DNA of 64,000 nucleotides from Gnetum montanum (taxonomy: Eukaryota > Streptophyta > Gnetopsida > Gnetales > Gnetaceae), in NCBI GenBank assembly GCA_015680685.1, contig MNCI01026399.1, positions 635,392 through 699,391 on the forward strand, written 5' to 3'. The notes below the pieces were generated by a model. The model worked only from the letters and a program-made list of their open reading frames with translations, ran no database searches and had not been told where the DNA came from. This document shows positions 34,248-49,200 of this stretch, piece after piece. Made by a program: the position numbers and the translations under genes. Within the stretch, counting starts at the first letter, position 1; each line of letters opens with the position of its first letter.

Positions 34248-37200
34248 GTAAGTACAGTTCATGAGACTTTCCTGCATTTTATTTGTGGTTCTGCAGCTCG
34301 AGAGAGTATGTAACAATTAGGACTTGCGTTGCTTTCCTTCTGAACATGTTTTGGTAGCTTGAGGATCTTTTGCTAAGGATTCTGTTTGGAGGCCTTGCTT
34401 GGCTTTTATTGTGAACATGTTATGGTGCCTTTAGCATCTTCCGCTAAGGATTTTGTTTGGTTTCTGGCAAAGATATGGTGTTTCTGTGTGAACTTTCATT
34501 ATACAACGCTACTGTGATCAGAGGTACAAGGAATGGTAAAGGTGACTTGCGTTGAAGCCTTTCAAGTGCAGAGTTGAGGTTGCAAACTCTGCTGTCACTA
34601 AAAGGTAAGAGGGAACGGCCTTACAGTTGCATGAGTCGCAAGATTTAGAGTTTAAGTATTGGTGGCATGGAGATGTTTGGTGTGAGGAGGAATTTTATAC
34701 TGATACTGATATTTTTATTAGGTCTGTGACCAAAATAATCCGTCAGACAAACCAACTTGTGCAAAATACATTGGTAACAATAGATGTATCCAATATTCAT
34801 GTAAAACACTTCTTCGATATAGTTTCATAGAATGAACACCTTAGAATGAACACTGGTAGCTCTAATGGCTCATATAAAGATGAACCAGAGATTTTTCATT
34901 TTCTTTCAAAGAAATCTGTTCCATAACATTTTAATAATATATGTTGCTTATCTTATACCACTTGCAGTAAACACAATTGACATATTCTATCTTCATGCTG
35001 CCCATTGTTCCATCTTCTAGTTTCAACTTGGAGATGATGTGATCCTATTTTTAATCTACTAATTCGTACTCTCATAGATATTGGAATTGTTACATGTAAG
35101 CATTCAGTTTTATCATGTTTTCCACCTGTAATATTTTGTTGGTAAAATTGATTTTTTTTGGGTATTTGTGCATTGTTTTGCCATCTTTCTAAAGCTTTCT
35201 CTGGAATAAGTTTCCAAGCTTGTTTTGAATTTATTATTCCATCAATATTATCAATCCCCTTGTTTTTGTAGCCACTAGCATTCTTCCAGGAGCTTTCCCT
35301 ATTGTTGAGATTTTCGGATGATCTTTCCTGTGATCTTATTGTTATTTTTATTTAAGTAAAATGTTAAGAATTGATACATTGCTTTAGCTTCCAATTGCAA
35401 CAAATTAGCTTCTAACAAAACTATTGTATATTGAACTTGATTTTTCACCCTGAATTCATCCAACAAGAACTATTTTTTGAAGTTTTTCAATTCTTTTCCA
35501 TGATTCTTGATTAAGACCTGGGCCCCATGTTTTTTGAAGTTTGTACAGTTATTTTAAAAAGATATTTTCGAATTATCAAACTCTAAATTGTGGTTGCCAC
35601 ATTTGTTTTTCATTATATAGAAAGTCTTCTATCCATTTGAAATGCTCTTATTAGTTCCACAAAGTAGCACCTTTTTGTTAGTTCAACATTCATCTTCATT
35701 TTTGCACATTTACAAAAGTTTTGGAGTTAAGGAAATATTGCTTTTAACGTTGTTTCTAAATTATTATTTAGTGCTACATCATTTGCAAAGATTAAAAGTT
35801 GGATCCATGACTGATCCACTTTAATAGCATAATTTTTAGGTACATTTTTAATCCACTCTTCTCATTATTCAATAAAAATGCCAAATAAAGTCTGTGAAAG
35901 AGAAAAACCTTGCTGTACTCCTATATTACTGTAAATTTGACATGATTGTGTAGCTTCTTCATCTTTTAATTCAATTTTTTTTCTGTATAAATTTTGGATG
36001 GCATTGTGTAAGCCAGAATCAACTTTAAGTTTGATAAGCCTGCTCCATAATTGTCCTCTCACAACATGGTCAAAACTTTTGTAAAGTCCACAAAGCAAAT
36101 AAATGCTTTACTTTGTTTACCGTTTACTTGTTCAATGCAGTATCTAAGAGTAACCAAAGGATCTAGTGTAGAATGTTTTTTTTCTAAATTCTGCTTGTGA
36201 AACAGCCTGTAAATTATTTCTTTTTGCCTAAGATCCCAATTTTTTCTCTAAAATGGTACCTAACAATTTTGCAAACAAGTTACTGATCATGATCAATCTG
36301 TAATTATTTTAAATCTGATTTCTCTTTTTTATTTTATTTTATAAACAGAACCTAACAGCTTTACTAATCATCCACTGTTTAGTCAAACCATTTTGATGTA
36401 TTTTATTAAGCATTTTCCAAAGCTCTCTCAAGAGTAATTCTCCACCCTATTTTAATCATTCAGCATATAATGCTTTTGCATTTAAAGATTTTGCAGTAGC
36501 TAATTTTTCAATTCCCTATACTACTTTATCATACGTACATAAGCTGTAAAATATTTAGGAACATGCAACTAGTTATGGAATCTTATGACTCATGTTGACA
36601 TGCATGTAGATTTATAGATTCATGAGTGTGCAAGCCACTACTGATGGCATATTTCATGATTTGAGAATAATGTTAATGTTGACCGGATTGAGGTAAAAAG
36701 TGGTAAGGCATACAGACAATTAAATTTACTAACACACTAGATCATAAGAATTTATGAATTGTGTCTACTGTGTTTAATTATGGTGACATACATTTTAAAC
36801 GGAGTGGCTCATTTCATATGCCTGTTAACTCAATTGGTAAGAATTCGTGTTGCCTTCAATCAATAAACTGTCTGATGTAGAAGGTGCATTCAAAAATTGA
36901 AAATTCTTGAGGAGGTTCCAAATTTAATAGAATATAGATCCAGATTCTAGATTTCATTTTTGTTTCTGACCACTTGATATTAACAATATATCCATTGCCA
37001 CTGCAGGACTTCCAGTTGTAAGGTTATATTCTTGGTTTATCCATTGGGAATCTCCTACTTTTGTCCTTTGGACGGTGTTTGTGATTTTATTTTGTGTATT
37101 TTCTGAGTTAAGGTGGTAAAATGAGAATTCAAGAACTGCACACAAGACCTTGAGAGAAAATTGGTTGAGAAAATCATCTAGTTTATGGACATGTCATGTT

Positions 37201-40200
37201 AAAAGTAGTGCTGTATCTTTTTCCCTGTCTATTCTGTTTTATTTCATTTGCTTAATTGTTAAGAACTGGAAACGTTTGTGATGGATAGCTCATTTGTTAA
37301 GACTTGACTTGTTATTTGTAGCTTGTTAGTTACAGATTCAATTCTAATGGGTTACATCGATATATAATATTATTCTGGAAATCATCGACAAGCCCTAGAG
37401 CATCAATTTCTAGCTCTGGTCCTGGGATGTTTCTATTGTTTGTTACCCGGTAGCTGGTTACAGCTTTTTTACTATATTATTTTAGACCAATATCATTATC
37501 TTCTCAATAAAAAGATATTCATTACCATTATTTTTACTGTGCTGTAAACTGTCATTGCCTATATATCAATAAGTGATTTCCTAAATGCAGTATATTCAAG
37601 TTGAAAATTTTACCTCTTAGAAAATGGATACGAAATGTGTAAGTAGCAATGTAGTAGAATAAAAGCGCTTGGAAACCCAATGTAGTGTCTTAACTTATAT
37701 ATCACTTTAAGGCCATGATAGCAAAGGTGGAGATGATATAATAGCTAAGGTGGATATCGTACACAATGATTCTTGATGACATTTTTAATGTTATGACTCA
37801 TGACAGTTTTTGGTGGGTATTAATGAGTAACTTGTTGGTAATGGCTTGTCACATGCATCTTACAGGCTACCTGTTCAATCCCAGTGGATTATGTTGAGAT
37901 ATATAGACATTGTGTAAAAATACAGTGATTGAAACTGAACCTGTCTAACAGATCCCTATGGTTTCCAAATAGACAGAGCAAAAACAATTCAGTTCAGCAC
38001 TTATTTTACTTTTCTTTTTTTGAGAAAAGGAAACTGCGAATATCTGTTGTGACAGCATTTTAATCCAGAATTCTTGTACAACCAAACTTTAAAACATTGA
38101 AACTTTAAAAGCTTGAAAATATATAAATGTTATCTTTAAAAGATTGGAATAGTAATGGCTTGTCACCTGCATCGTATAGGGTGCCTGTTCAATCCCAGGG
38201 GTTATGTTGACATCCCAGGCGTTATATTGACATATATAGACATTGTGTAAAAAGACAACTGAGCTTGTCTAACAGATCCCTATGGTTTCCAAATAGACAT
38301 AATAAAAATAATTCAGTTCAGCGCTTGTTTTTACTTTTACTTTTATTTTTTGAAAGAAGGAAACTGCAAGTATCTATTGTAACAGGATTTTAATCCAGAA
38401 TTGCTGAACAACCAGACTTCAAAACATTGAAACTTTAAAAGCTTGAAAATAATTAAATGTTATCTTTAAAAGATTGCGATGATTGAACTGTGTTTTTTTT
38501 TAATGATTTTAGTACATATATTAGAACTATAATGTTTCTTGACGGTATGTTTTTTAATGTGATAAATCATGGCAGTTTCTGGTGCTGCTGCATCTAAAGA
38601 GAATGCACAATCACAAATTTTAGTTGGCATGGGTTTGCTTGCGGGATCAACTGTTATGCTACTTACTCTTGTGTGGGGTATCTGCATTGTTGTTGGAAGA
38701 TGCGATCTTCAAGAAGATGACCATGGCCAAATCAAGATGAAATCTCAGACACTAACTGACAATTTTAATCTTTTTAGTGAGTAAAAAGATACAAAATTTT
38801 CTTTAACTTTAATGACTTCAAGATGATTATTAGTTTCAAATTGGTGTTGGTTTTTTCATATTCAAAAGTTAACTCTGAATGGTTTAAAAATATGATGTCA
38901 TGGTGACAAATATTTTTTATTCCCTTTTTTGTTTTGTCCTTTATTGGTGTAGGAACTGGCGTATCAACAGATTCTGAAACAAAAATGTCCTCATGGATTA
39001 TGATGGCTACTATATTGCCTTTTTTTGTGGTTCAAGGTCCGAAGTTATTTGGCCAGCCTATAAGCGTCCTATTTAAAGCTGCAGGTTGTACATTATCAAT
39101 CATTGGCTTCCTAAGTTATTGTATATATCAAGTAAGTTATACTGTTTTTTTTTTTTTTTTGGACGGGGGAATTTTTATTCTTCTATCCTGAAAATTATAG
39201 CTGTGTAGTTTAACATTATCAATCCTTGGCATCCTAAGTTACTGTATATATCAAGTAAGTCATACTGATTTTTTGATTTTTATTTTTGGGTGGGGGAATT
39301 TTTCTTCTTCTATCCTGAAAATTATAGCTGTGCAGTTTAATTTTGAAAATAACGTTTGTAGGTACTGTCACCGTGGCTTCAAGAGAGAAGGGTAACTATT
39401 GTAAGGGAACGCTACCGAAAATTATTAGAACTTTTGACAGTTCAGAAAGCAATGAAATTTTCTGATGACAAATGGGGAAACTTGATTAATCCAGATGGCT
39501 CTGCTAACAAGCATGTCCTTGCAGAGTAAGTGAAAGAACTTCCTTGGTTATGTTCTAAGAACTTTCGTGCTTATGTTCTATCTCTAGAATATTTTTTTGA
39601 TTTTCCTTTACTATTATACTCAAGAGTCTCTGCGGAAGACAATTGACTTTTATTTAATGAAACATAAGAGTTTTGTAACTTAATGTTTTGCGTGAGATAA
39701 TGGTCACACTCTGTATGTTTATATAAGAAATAATGCAATCGCTTTTAACTACCATGAGACTGTGTAGTCTATGGTATGAGGAAAAAAATTGTGAACATGC
39801 AATAACAGAATTAACCAAAATCAGAAGGTGCAGATATAGCTGGGTTGCTATTGAAGAGATTAAATTCATATTTAAGAATGTGGAGCACTGATGTGCATGA
39901 TACCAGCCAGTTCATGTGTTAACAAATACTTAGCAAGGTAAAATCAAAAGTTAAAATTTTATATTATGGAAATATGTGAAATTGGCTGAGGAATAAAGAA
40001 CTCCAAGAAGACATAAAGAGCAATCTCTATCGTTTTTGAGGAGAACTGGGAAACAAGTATTGATCAAGAGACAAAGACGTAAAGAGAGAATTCCCATTCA
40101 TTTTTTACAGCTTAGCAAAACTAGCCACAATCCCTTTGATTGTCTACAGGGAGATCAGTTGGAGCCTCTTGCATATGTTATAAACATAGAGTGTCTCCTA

Positions 40201-43200
40201 GAAAGAGGAGAAGGTTGTTAAATCATTGCTTTTCTAGCAACTTTAGCTAAGAGTGTTGACTTTGTTAGGAAGCAAGCTTATACTAGGTTCAAGCAATGTG
40301 TCTCTCATTGATTGACAGTGACCTAGAATCTCTTGGTTTCCGACAAGCAGGAGCATGTTACCATAATCATTTAATTGTATCATCCATAGCTTGCCTATTT
40401 TTTCTTTGCAAGACATTTCAAATCATACTAGATTCATCATCAGTTGCAATTGATTTCTCAAAGGTTGGAGAGAGAATAAATAACATTGCAGTCAACAAAT
40501 AGTTGAGATGTAGTGGGCAATGGTTAGTTTTAGAAAAAAATGGCTAGTTAAGGAAAAAATAGAAAAAGAAAAAGATTTAAAGATATGAGAATTACAATAA
40601 TCATTTAAGCTAAGCTTGACTTTGAGTAGTGATGAGGAGCTGGTATTCTATACACCCAATCATATGAATCACTAGCATGTACGCTTGATCTAGTCAAATT
40701 TTGTGGACTTGATTTACCTAAGTGGCTGATATTCCTAGATGATGAAATCTGTAATTGTTAATCGTTGTCTTCCTAATTAACATTTGTGTTAATCTATGTG
40801 TATGGTTACGTGTGGTTGCGGAATAAGATATTTATTTTTATGCTTTTTATTATTTCCTTCGCTTGTTAAATGATCAAGTAAATAAAGATTTAATATTTAA
40901 ATTAACTAAACAATTAACTAACTAGCCTAATGTAGAGTATCCATTCCCACGTTCCATACATATCCTAAACATATATTAATTTTGCTAGGTTACCAAGTGT
41001 ATACTACTAGGCGTACAAGTACACATTGTTGGGATTACCAAGCATTAATATATTTTGCTTGAAGTGGTCATACTCATGTTGCTTATAAGCAATACTATGA
41101 ATTGCTTAATAACAAGAAAGTAAATTGCATGTAAAGTAAATTGCTATAAAGTAAAGTTATATTAATCCAAGTGCTACAATGGATAGAAGAAATCTTGATT
41201 TTATTTCTGCTCATGCAAATATGTTCAGGTATAGATGCACTTAATCCACGTTGTGGGCACTTAGAGGAAAAATATTCTAACTTCTACGGAAAGAAACTGT
41301 AAGAGTTTGGCTAAGGCAATGACCAAAAGGTGCCATAAATGTGAGAGGTGTGCACATTTATATAGGCAACACCTACATCAACATCAAGGTACTTGCGTCA
41401 ATGCATCTTGAGATATGTTGACGAGGATATGTCAATGGGCATGTGTTGATGCAGCTGTCTTTTTTGATGTTTCATTAAGCATGGATACAAGTAGCTTCAA
41501 CTATTGCCTACCATGTTATGTTTGTCTTGGGCTAGATTGGACATAGAAAGCACATGGCTGTCATAAAGTTATGAACACATCCAAGACAATGAATAAAGCC
41601 AACTCTCAAACCTATGTTAACATTAGTAGACAACATATGGAATGCAAAGCAAATAATTCCATTGCACAATGCAATTTGCTTGATAAATAATCTAGGTTTC
41701 TAGAGATGACCCCAACAAGCATAAGATCTAGAATATGTGGTGTAGGGACACCTCTTCCAATTCCCTTGTTTTCTTCCCTATATGTAGTTTTTGTAGGTCT
41801 TGAGCTTTGTGGAGACATCTTGGAGGTCAAAGAGATGTCTTGCCTAAGATCTGGGCTCTTAAAGGAGACATCTAGGAGATTTTGGAGATGTCTTGACTAT
41901 GCAGGAGAAGTCTCAGATGAGACGTCCTAGTTTTGTTGAGATGTCTCAACTGGGATGTCTCAAGTTGAGCTAAGACATCTTAGCTATTGTGGAGATGTCT
42001 TAGGCCAGAATGAGATGTCTCACTTGCAAGTCTGGTTTGTTAGTGAGACATCCCAAGGAGGTCAAAGATGACCCAAACGAATAGGGAAATTTCTGAAATT
42101 GCTGTTCCAATTCAGGAAACAGCTAAGAGAAGATGAAAAAAGATGGAAAATAGTTGAAGATCCTCAAGTTGAGTTAGGGAAAGGTTATTAGGTATCTTGT
42201 TTTCTCTTTGCTAATAAATATTGGTGTGTTTCATGCTTGTATAACCATGACACCATGTAGATGATAATGAGATGTCATGGAAGTTCATGAGATGAGCTTA
42301 AACAGAAGTGTGAGAGAGCACATTAAGTGAGTGCATATGTGGTTGTAGCTCCAAGGTCAATTGTGTGGTGGATTGGCCTGTGTGTTCTTATGTCTTTCTT
42401 GTGAGCTGAGATCTCAGTCCTGGGTTGTGGCAGAGATTGTCTATTGATTGTGTCTTGCATTGAGAACAACCATTGTGTGGTTGTAAAGCCTCATGCTTTG
42501 TAGCATCATTTGAGTGTTTTGAGACGTTGCTGGATGTTTTGTGGGTTTTGGAACCTTGATGTAATCTTTGTTCAATAATTGAAGATAGCTGGTTTTCTTG
42601 TTTTCTAGCATATCATTTTGTTTTTCATAATATCTGAATTTAGTAGGATTGAAAGTGATTTTCCATTGGAGTGAACTTGCTCTAGCTTATTATTGGTATT
42701 AGAGTTTTAGGTTGATTGCTGCTTAGAATTGGTTGTGGATTTTGTCGAATTTAGATGGCGCCTAAGAAGAAATAGGTGCAAGCCCTGAATAGAGACATGG
42801 AGATCATGAAGTTTGCCTTCCAACTGATGGTTGCTCGGTTAGATGAACTTAGCACGAAGGTAGATAGGAATGTTGGTCCTAGCTGTATGTCAGCACATGG
42901 AGAAGATGAGCATTCACGTTCGGATGGTGATGAAGAAGTTTCACAACTAGGTGGAGGGAATGATAAGGAAAGACAATCTAGCTATGGGAGTGTTGGAACC
43001 CATCAGCCAAGGATTCCAATGGGAGGGAATCCTATTTCTTAGATGAGAATTCCAAGAGCTCTATCATCAGCCTCTAGTTTTTCCCATGGTAAGCTTGATG
43101 AAGAGGATGAAGCAAGGCTTGCTAGAGCATTCTGTAATGTTGCAAGATTTCTGTATGTTGAGTTGAAGACTTTCAATGGTGTAGATGGCACCAATGTTTT

Positions 43201-46200
43201 TTCAAGTTGGTTGAAAGCACTTGACAACACTTTGAGTTGGAAGAGGTACTTAATTAGTTAAGGGTACCTATTGCTAAATCCATATTAGAAGGTATGGCTT
43301 CTACTTGGTGGGAAAAGGAGTCCCAGGGTTATGAAAGACAAAATGTTCAACCCATCAGAGATTGGAATATGATAAAATTCAGGTTATGAAGAAAATTTGA
43401 ATAGTCTCGTCAAAGGCAAGAAACCATTATGAAGTTGAAATTTCCAAGGCAAGGTGACAAAGATGTCAAAGAATTCTACATCAAATTTTGTGATCTATTC
43501 CATCAACCTAAAGTGAACTAGGAGGAATATGAACATGCTCCAATCTTTTTAAGAGGTCTCAAAATGGTGTACTAGTAGGAGTTGTTTTATGAGCCACAAA
43601 CTCCTGATGAGACTTATTATTAGGCACTCAAGGCAAAAAAGAAACTAAGTGGATTTGGAAACAGGAACAAACAAACTTCTAAGGGGAAGGATACAGGATC
43701 CAAATCAAAGAAGAGATCCAAGTTCAAATTTGAAGGCAAGAATGGCAGCCATGACAAGAAGATAGAGAAGAGTGATGAGAAGGGCAAAGCCAAGAAGGAC
43801 AAAAGGCAAGGGTCAAGGTAGTAGCTCATCCAAGATTCAATGCTTCAAGTGTGGAGAATGGGGACACAAGTAATGGGAATGTTCACTTTTCAAGGTAGCC
43901 AAGAGCAAGGATGTGCAAACCATGGAGGTGGAGGAGACATCTAGCCATGGTCTTCAAAGAGGTAATTATAATGCTCCCAAGATTGAGGAAATTTCTAAAT
44001 TAAATTCTTGTGCATTCATGGGGAATGTGAATAGAGGAGATCATCCTAATAGAAAATTGTTTTTTTAGATTGGGGCTAGATGTTTGCTTAGTGGGAAATG
44101 GATTCATGTTTTGATTTATGGGAGAGCCTAAGAAAATGTTATTTCCTCTAGGGTAGTTGCTAGATTGGGTTTGGTAACTAATTTTCATCTTAGACCTTAT
44201 AAGGGTGCGTTGATTGTCTAGAGATTTCTCTCAAGATGTGAGGGAACAATGTACTTTGAAATTTAAAATTGGGAGTTTTCATGATGTTGTGAAGTGTGAT
44301 GTACTTCCAATAGATTGTGGTGATGGAATTTTTGGTAGACTTTGGAATTTTGATAATGGTGCTCAGTTTGACGGAGCAAGAAATGTATGGAGTGTAGCTA
44401 GATATGATGGAATCCATGAGTTGATTCCTATGACAACTAAACAAGTGAGGTAGCAAAGCTCACTTAATGCTTCCTTAATCTTTCTATGGGAGAGGGAATA
44501 CATTAAGGAATAGGATGAAATGAGTTTTGGATTTGTTGTTGTATCAACAGTTCCCTCTAATTGCGATGATGTGCAGGTTGAACTTTTGATAGGTGTGCTA
44601 GGCTTGAAGGAGAAATTTTCCAAAGTATTCAAGAGGGAATTGGATGGATTGCCACCAATGAAGAATGTACAACATTAGATTTATTTCATCCCTAGTGCTA
44701 CCATTCTAAACAAGAGAGTTTACCAAATGGCACCAAATCAGAGAGCAGAATTGCAAAGGCAAGCAGAGGAGTTACTTGCAAATGGCTTTGTGAGGGAATC
44801 CATTTCACCTTGTGCAGTTCCAACAATTCTAGTGCCAAAGAAGGATAACGATGAATGGAAGATGTGCATTGATTCCAAGGTAGTGAACAAGATAATAGTG
44901 AGGTACATGTTTCTTATTCCAAGGATGGATAATATCCTTGATGTCCTTACCAATGTGGAGATTTTTAGCAAAATTGATTTGAAGAGTGGTTATCATCAAA
45001 TTAGAAGCAGGCCTAGTGATGAATGGAAGACAGCTTTCAAGCCACTAGATGGATTGTTTGAGTGGTTGGTGATGCTATTTGGGCTCACAAATGCATCTAC
45101 TACATTCATGAGGTTAATGTGTGATGTATTGAAAGACTTGATTGGTAAGTGTTGTATCATCTTGTTTTGATGATGTCTTGGTGTATTGCTCTAATGAGGA
45201 AGAGCGCTTGGATCACTTGCGGATGGTGTGTCTTAAATTGGAGGAGGCATAGTTGGTGATCAATGTGAATAAAAGTCATTTCTTCAAGAGAGAAATCACA
45301 TATTTGGGGTATGCGATTTATAAAAGCCAAATTCCAATGGAAACTACCAAGGTGAAGGCAATTAGGGATTGGCCAACACGTAAGACTGTTAAGGAGGTAA
45401 GGTCGTTCCTTGGTTTAGCAGGTTTTTATAGATGGTTTATAAAAAATTGCAGTGGTATTTCTTTGCCTATGTTTGCTTTGTTGAACTAAAATGAAGATTT
45501 TAGGTAGGATAATAAAACCCAAGGGAGCTTTGAGTTGTTGAAAGCAAAAATTACTAGTGAACTGGTGCTTGTAATTCCAGATTTTTAGAAGCTTTTTCAG
45601 GTGGAGGTGGATGCAAATGGACTCACCATTGCTAGGGTACTTTTACAAGAAGGTAGGCATGTTGCTTTCTTCTCTAAAAAATTGAATGAGTCAAGGCAAA
45701 AATATAGTGTATATGGGAAGGAGTTGTATGTTGTTCTTCAAGTAGTCAAGCATTGGAGGCATTATTTGTGTCAAGAATGGAGTCTGATTTTTTCTCTTCA
45801 TTTTTGGAAAGCTAAAATTTCTAGCTATTAATTTGGAAGGCTGAAATTTGGAAAGCTAAATTTACTAGTTATTAATTTGGAAGGAAAGCTAGAAAATTTA
45901 GCTATGTATGTTTGGAAAGTTGAAAATCCTAATTATATATATATAGGTGTAATGTGCCTTCCTTTGGTGGAGAATGAGTGTATCATTGTGAAACCTTAGA
46001 AATCAATAAAAATCCTAATGCGGCCATGGATGTAGGCAAAGTTAAGCTGAACCACGTAAATTCTTTCTTGTTTTGTATGTTTGTTTGTGATCTTTTATTC
46101 CTTTTCCTCTTTTTTCAATTCATAACAACTGGTATCGAAGTCAGGTTCTTGGTGAAGGACAGTGGGAGCGATGGAGGAAGAGAAGGTTAAGATTGACAAG

Positions 46201-49200
46201 TTTGATGGCAAAGATTTTGGATTTTGGAAGATGCAGATTAAAGATTATCTGTACCAGAAGAAACTACGTAAACCTTTGTTTGGGAAGAAGCTAGAAACCA
46301 TGGAACAAGAAGATTGGGATCTCTTAGATCGCTAGGCACTTGGTGTGATTAGATTGACTTTGGCACGAAATGTAATACTCATTCATAGGGAGCAAGAGCT
46401 AACACCTGAAGCCCCCCAGAAAGAAAGCTAGTTGAAAGAGGAAAATGCACAGGTGGCTTTCGTTTTTACAACAATCAAACTAACATTAACCTATAAAATT
46501 AAAACAAAATCAACAATGCCTAGATCTAGCTCTGAAATAGGTCAATCAATATTAATTTTAAGAATTAAGAGATAATTTTAAAAAGAAATGGCCATAGTAA
46601 AATATCTGTGCAAGATTTGTCTAAATTTAACTCTTGTAACCATTTTACCATTAATCATTTAATTAGGAAATTCATATCTTCAATAGCAAAGAATAGATAA
46701 ATCACAACCATAAATTAACATCCTAGGTTTTCCCGCACTCCATCAACTTATAGAAAGATATCAAAATCAAACTTCAGAAGGTATAAGAAAAAAAAATATA
46801 ATTCAAGATTTAGATCCAAGATTTATGCATTCAAAGGGGGCGGGTTCATCAACTGAATTCCAACCAAAACGCAAGAATTCAACAATTTTAAAACATTCAC
46901 AATTATCCATGGGCTCAAGGATACTCACTTTTTGCTGGTGGTACCAATCCTCATAGCAAGGATCCTTGGCCCAACAATGTTGGCAATCTTTTGCCAAAAA
47001 TGCCCTTGTTATGGGTGTTTCTAAATCGTTATAGAAATAACTCTCATCCAAGTCATTTAGGTGTGAGAGTGCAGAGGACAGGTGAAGAGATCCAAAAAAG
47101 GTAATGAAAGTTTCAACAATTTAAGCTTACAACAACAACCTTGATAATTTCATACAAGCATTGTGAAGGTGGTTAGGCAAGCAAGAAGAGAGAAGCTTGA
47201 GAAAATCAACCCTTGCTGGCCATTATCAAACATAACAGAGATAGATCATTTTACCTCCTTGCTTAGATATTTTGCTTACTAGGAGGAATTATCAGAATAT
47301 TGGATTGCTATGCAACACTTGTTTTCTTTCTCATTGCTATCTTCTGTAGCAACCACAATCTTCTCTCCCTTTCTATCTACACTTCCTGTTGTTGTATTAC
47401 TTTTTTTTTGTCATGCTTAGCTACTTTTGCCTTGTGTATTCTTTTTCCTCTCCTCCTCTCCCTATTTGTATATTTGTAGGTGGAATAAGGGATAATGGAT
47501 GGTTTTTTGTAACTGACTTCTTGGGAACTATTTGTTTTCTTTTCTTTCTTTTTAAAGTTCTCTTATTTTTTTTTCAGCAATGAGTCATGAGTTCAATTCT
47601 CTTCATGATCACTATAAAAAAAATCAAGAAAATATGTATATTCACATGTTGCACGTTCAATTCCTAAATCAACAATTTTTGATATTTCAGAATTCAAATT
47701 TTGCTAGATCTCAGGTTTAATTCCTCTTGATAATTACAAAACATTCCAACATAATATCTATCTCTTTATCATTCAGAATTGTCATAAGATGCAAGGAAAG
47801 AATTTTCAAAATAGTTTCATGATAAGGGAAGTTAAGGATACATAATCAAATAAGGCACCTTCTTTTTTAGGTCATCAATGATGTGAATTTTCCCATCGTC
47901 TTACAAGCCTAGAAAGGTCATCATGTGACCTTTCTACAGCCATGGAGAGGGTACTTATACTCTACTATTTTAAACTAAAAAGAACAATGCATCACATTTA
48001 GATAAAATAAAATAAAAATATAAAGCTATGGTATTTGCACACAATATCCTTGATTCATAGGTCAAGTTCTTCAATATGAGCATTCTTTTGCATCTCAACA
48101 TACCTATTTTAGCTTTTGAGGCACACCTTAGAGTATTATTCTTTGTTTTTCTTTTGTTTCTCAGCATCTTTGTTGAAATAGAATAGAAAATATTTTTTTC
48201 CCATATATTATTTATTATTATTATTTTAAAACATTCCTAGCATGTATTTTAAATCATATTTCTTATGTATAAAGTATTTAAACATTTAATCATAATACAT
48301 ATAAAAATCTGGTCAACAAATTTATTACTATTCCAATTAGCCATTTCCACCATAGTCCAAACAAAGCGCACACACACCTTGTCAACAAAACATGCACACA
48401 AACACATAGAAAGACTATTACAATCGTTAATGCAAAAACTCAAAAGAGAAGTGGTTCGTTACACGAAATGTCACATTCAACATTGTTAATGAGAAAACCA
48501 CAGTAGGTTTGATGAAGATCTTGTCAAGCATGTATGAAAAGTCGTCCGCTTCGAACAAGGTATATTTGACACGTAGGTTGTTCAATCTAAAGATGGGTGA
48601 AGGTGCATTAGTCACAGATCACATCAATGAATTTAATGCGATTATTAGTCAATTGAGTTCAGTGGAGATTACCTTGGATGATGAAATCAAGGCATTGATT
48701 TTGCTATCATCCTTGCTAGAGAGTTGGTCTACAACAGTGACTGCAATGAGTAGCTCATCGGGTAATTCAAAATTAAAATTGAATGATATTCGAGACTTGA
48801 TTCTTAGCAAGGATGTTCACAGAAGGGAGTCAAGTGAATCTTTGGGTTTGCTTTGAGTACAAACAACAGAGGTAGGAGCAATCAACGTGATCAAAACCAT
48901 GGTAATGGTAGATCAAAGTTGAGAGGCAAAGGAAAATCTAAAAATCAGAAGGAAGTTGTCTGTTGGAATTGTGATAAAAAAGGGTCACTTTAGAAATCAA
49001 TGCAAGGCACCAAAGAAGAAGAATCAAACTCAAGATGATGAATCAACAAATGCAACTGAGGAGATTATTGCTGATGCTTTGCTTTGCTGTGTGGACAGCC
49101 CTATTGAATCTTGGATTTTGGATTCAGGTGCTTCATTCCACTCCATTCCATGCAAGGAATTGTTACACAATTATGTTGCAGGGAAGTTTGGAAAGGTTTA

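Larger units (their letters stand above)
34248..38575 (+). other. NCL intron 1 (4.3 kb)
   Basis: GTAAGT...GGCAG. Contains a minus-strand LINE relic (about 35,280-36,500) and a tandem duplication (37,842-38,478). The stretches 34,260-35,270 and 36,500-37,840 show no feature beyond AT-rich sequence. Confidence 0.85.

Noticed and set aside
38777-38784. Stop codon GAGTAA after exon 2 as the end of a short protein
   Set aside because: The TAA is in the intron; the GTGAGT donor at 38,777 and the exon 3 acceptor restore the family sequence in phase.
41738-42684. GAGATGTCT units as a hairpin-forming RNA structure
   Set aside because: Copies in both orientations could pair, but spacing is irregular and the units vary; a binding-site array is the simpler reading.
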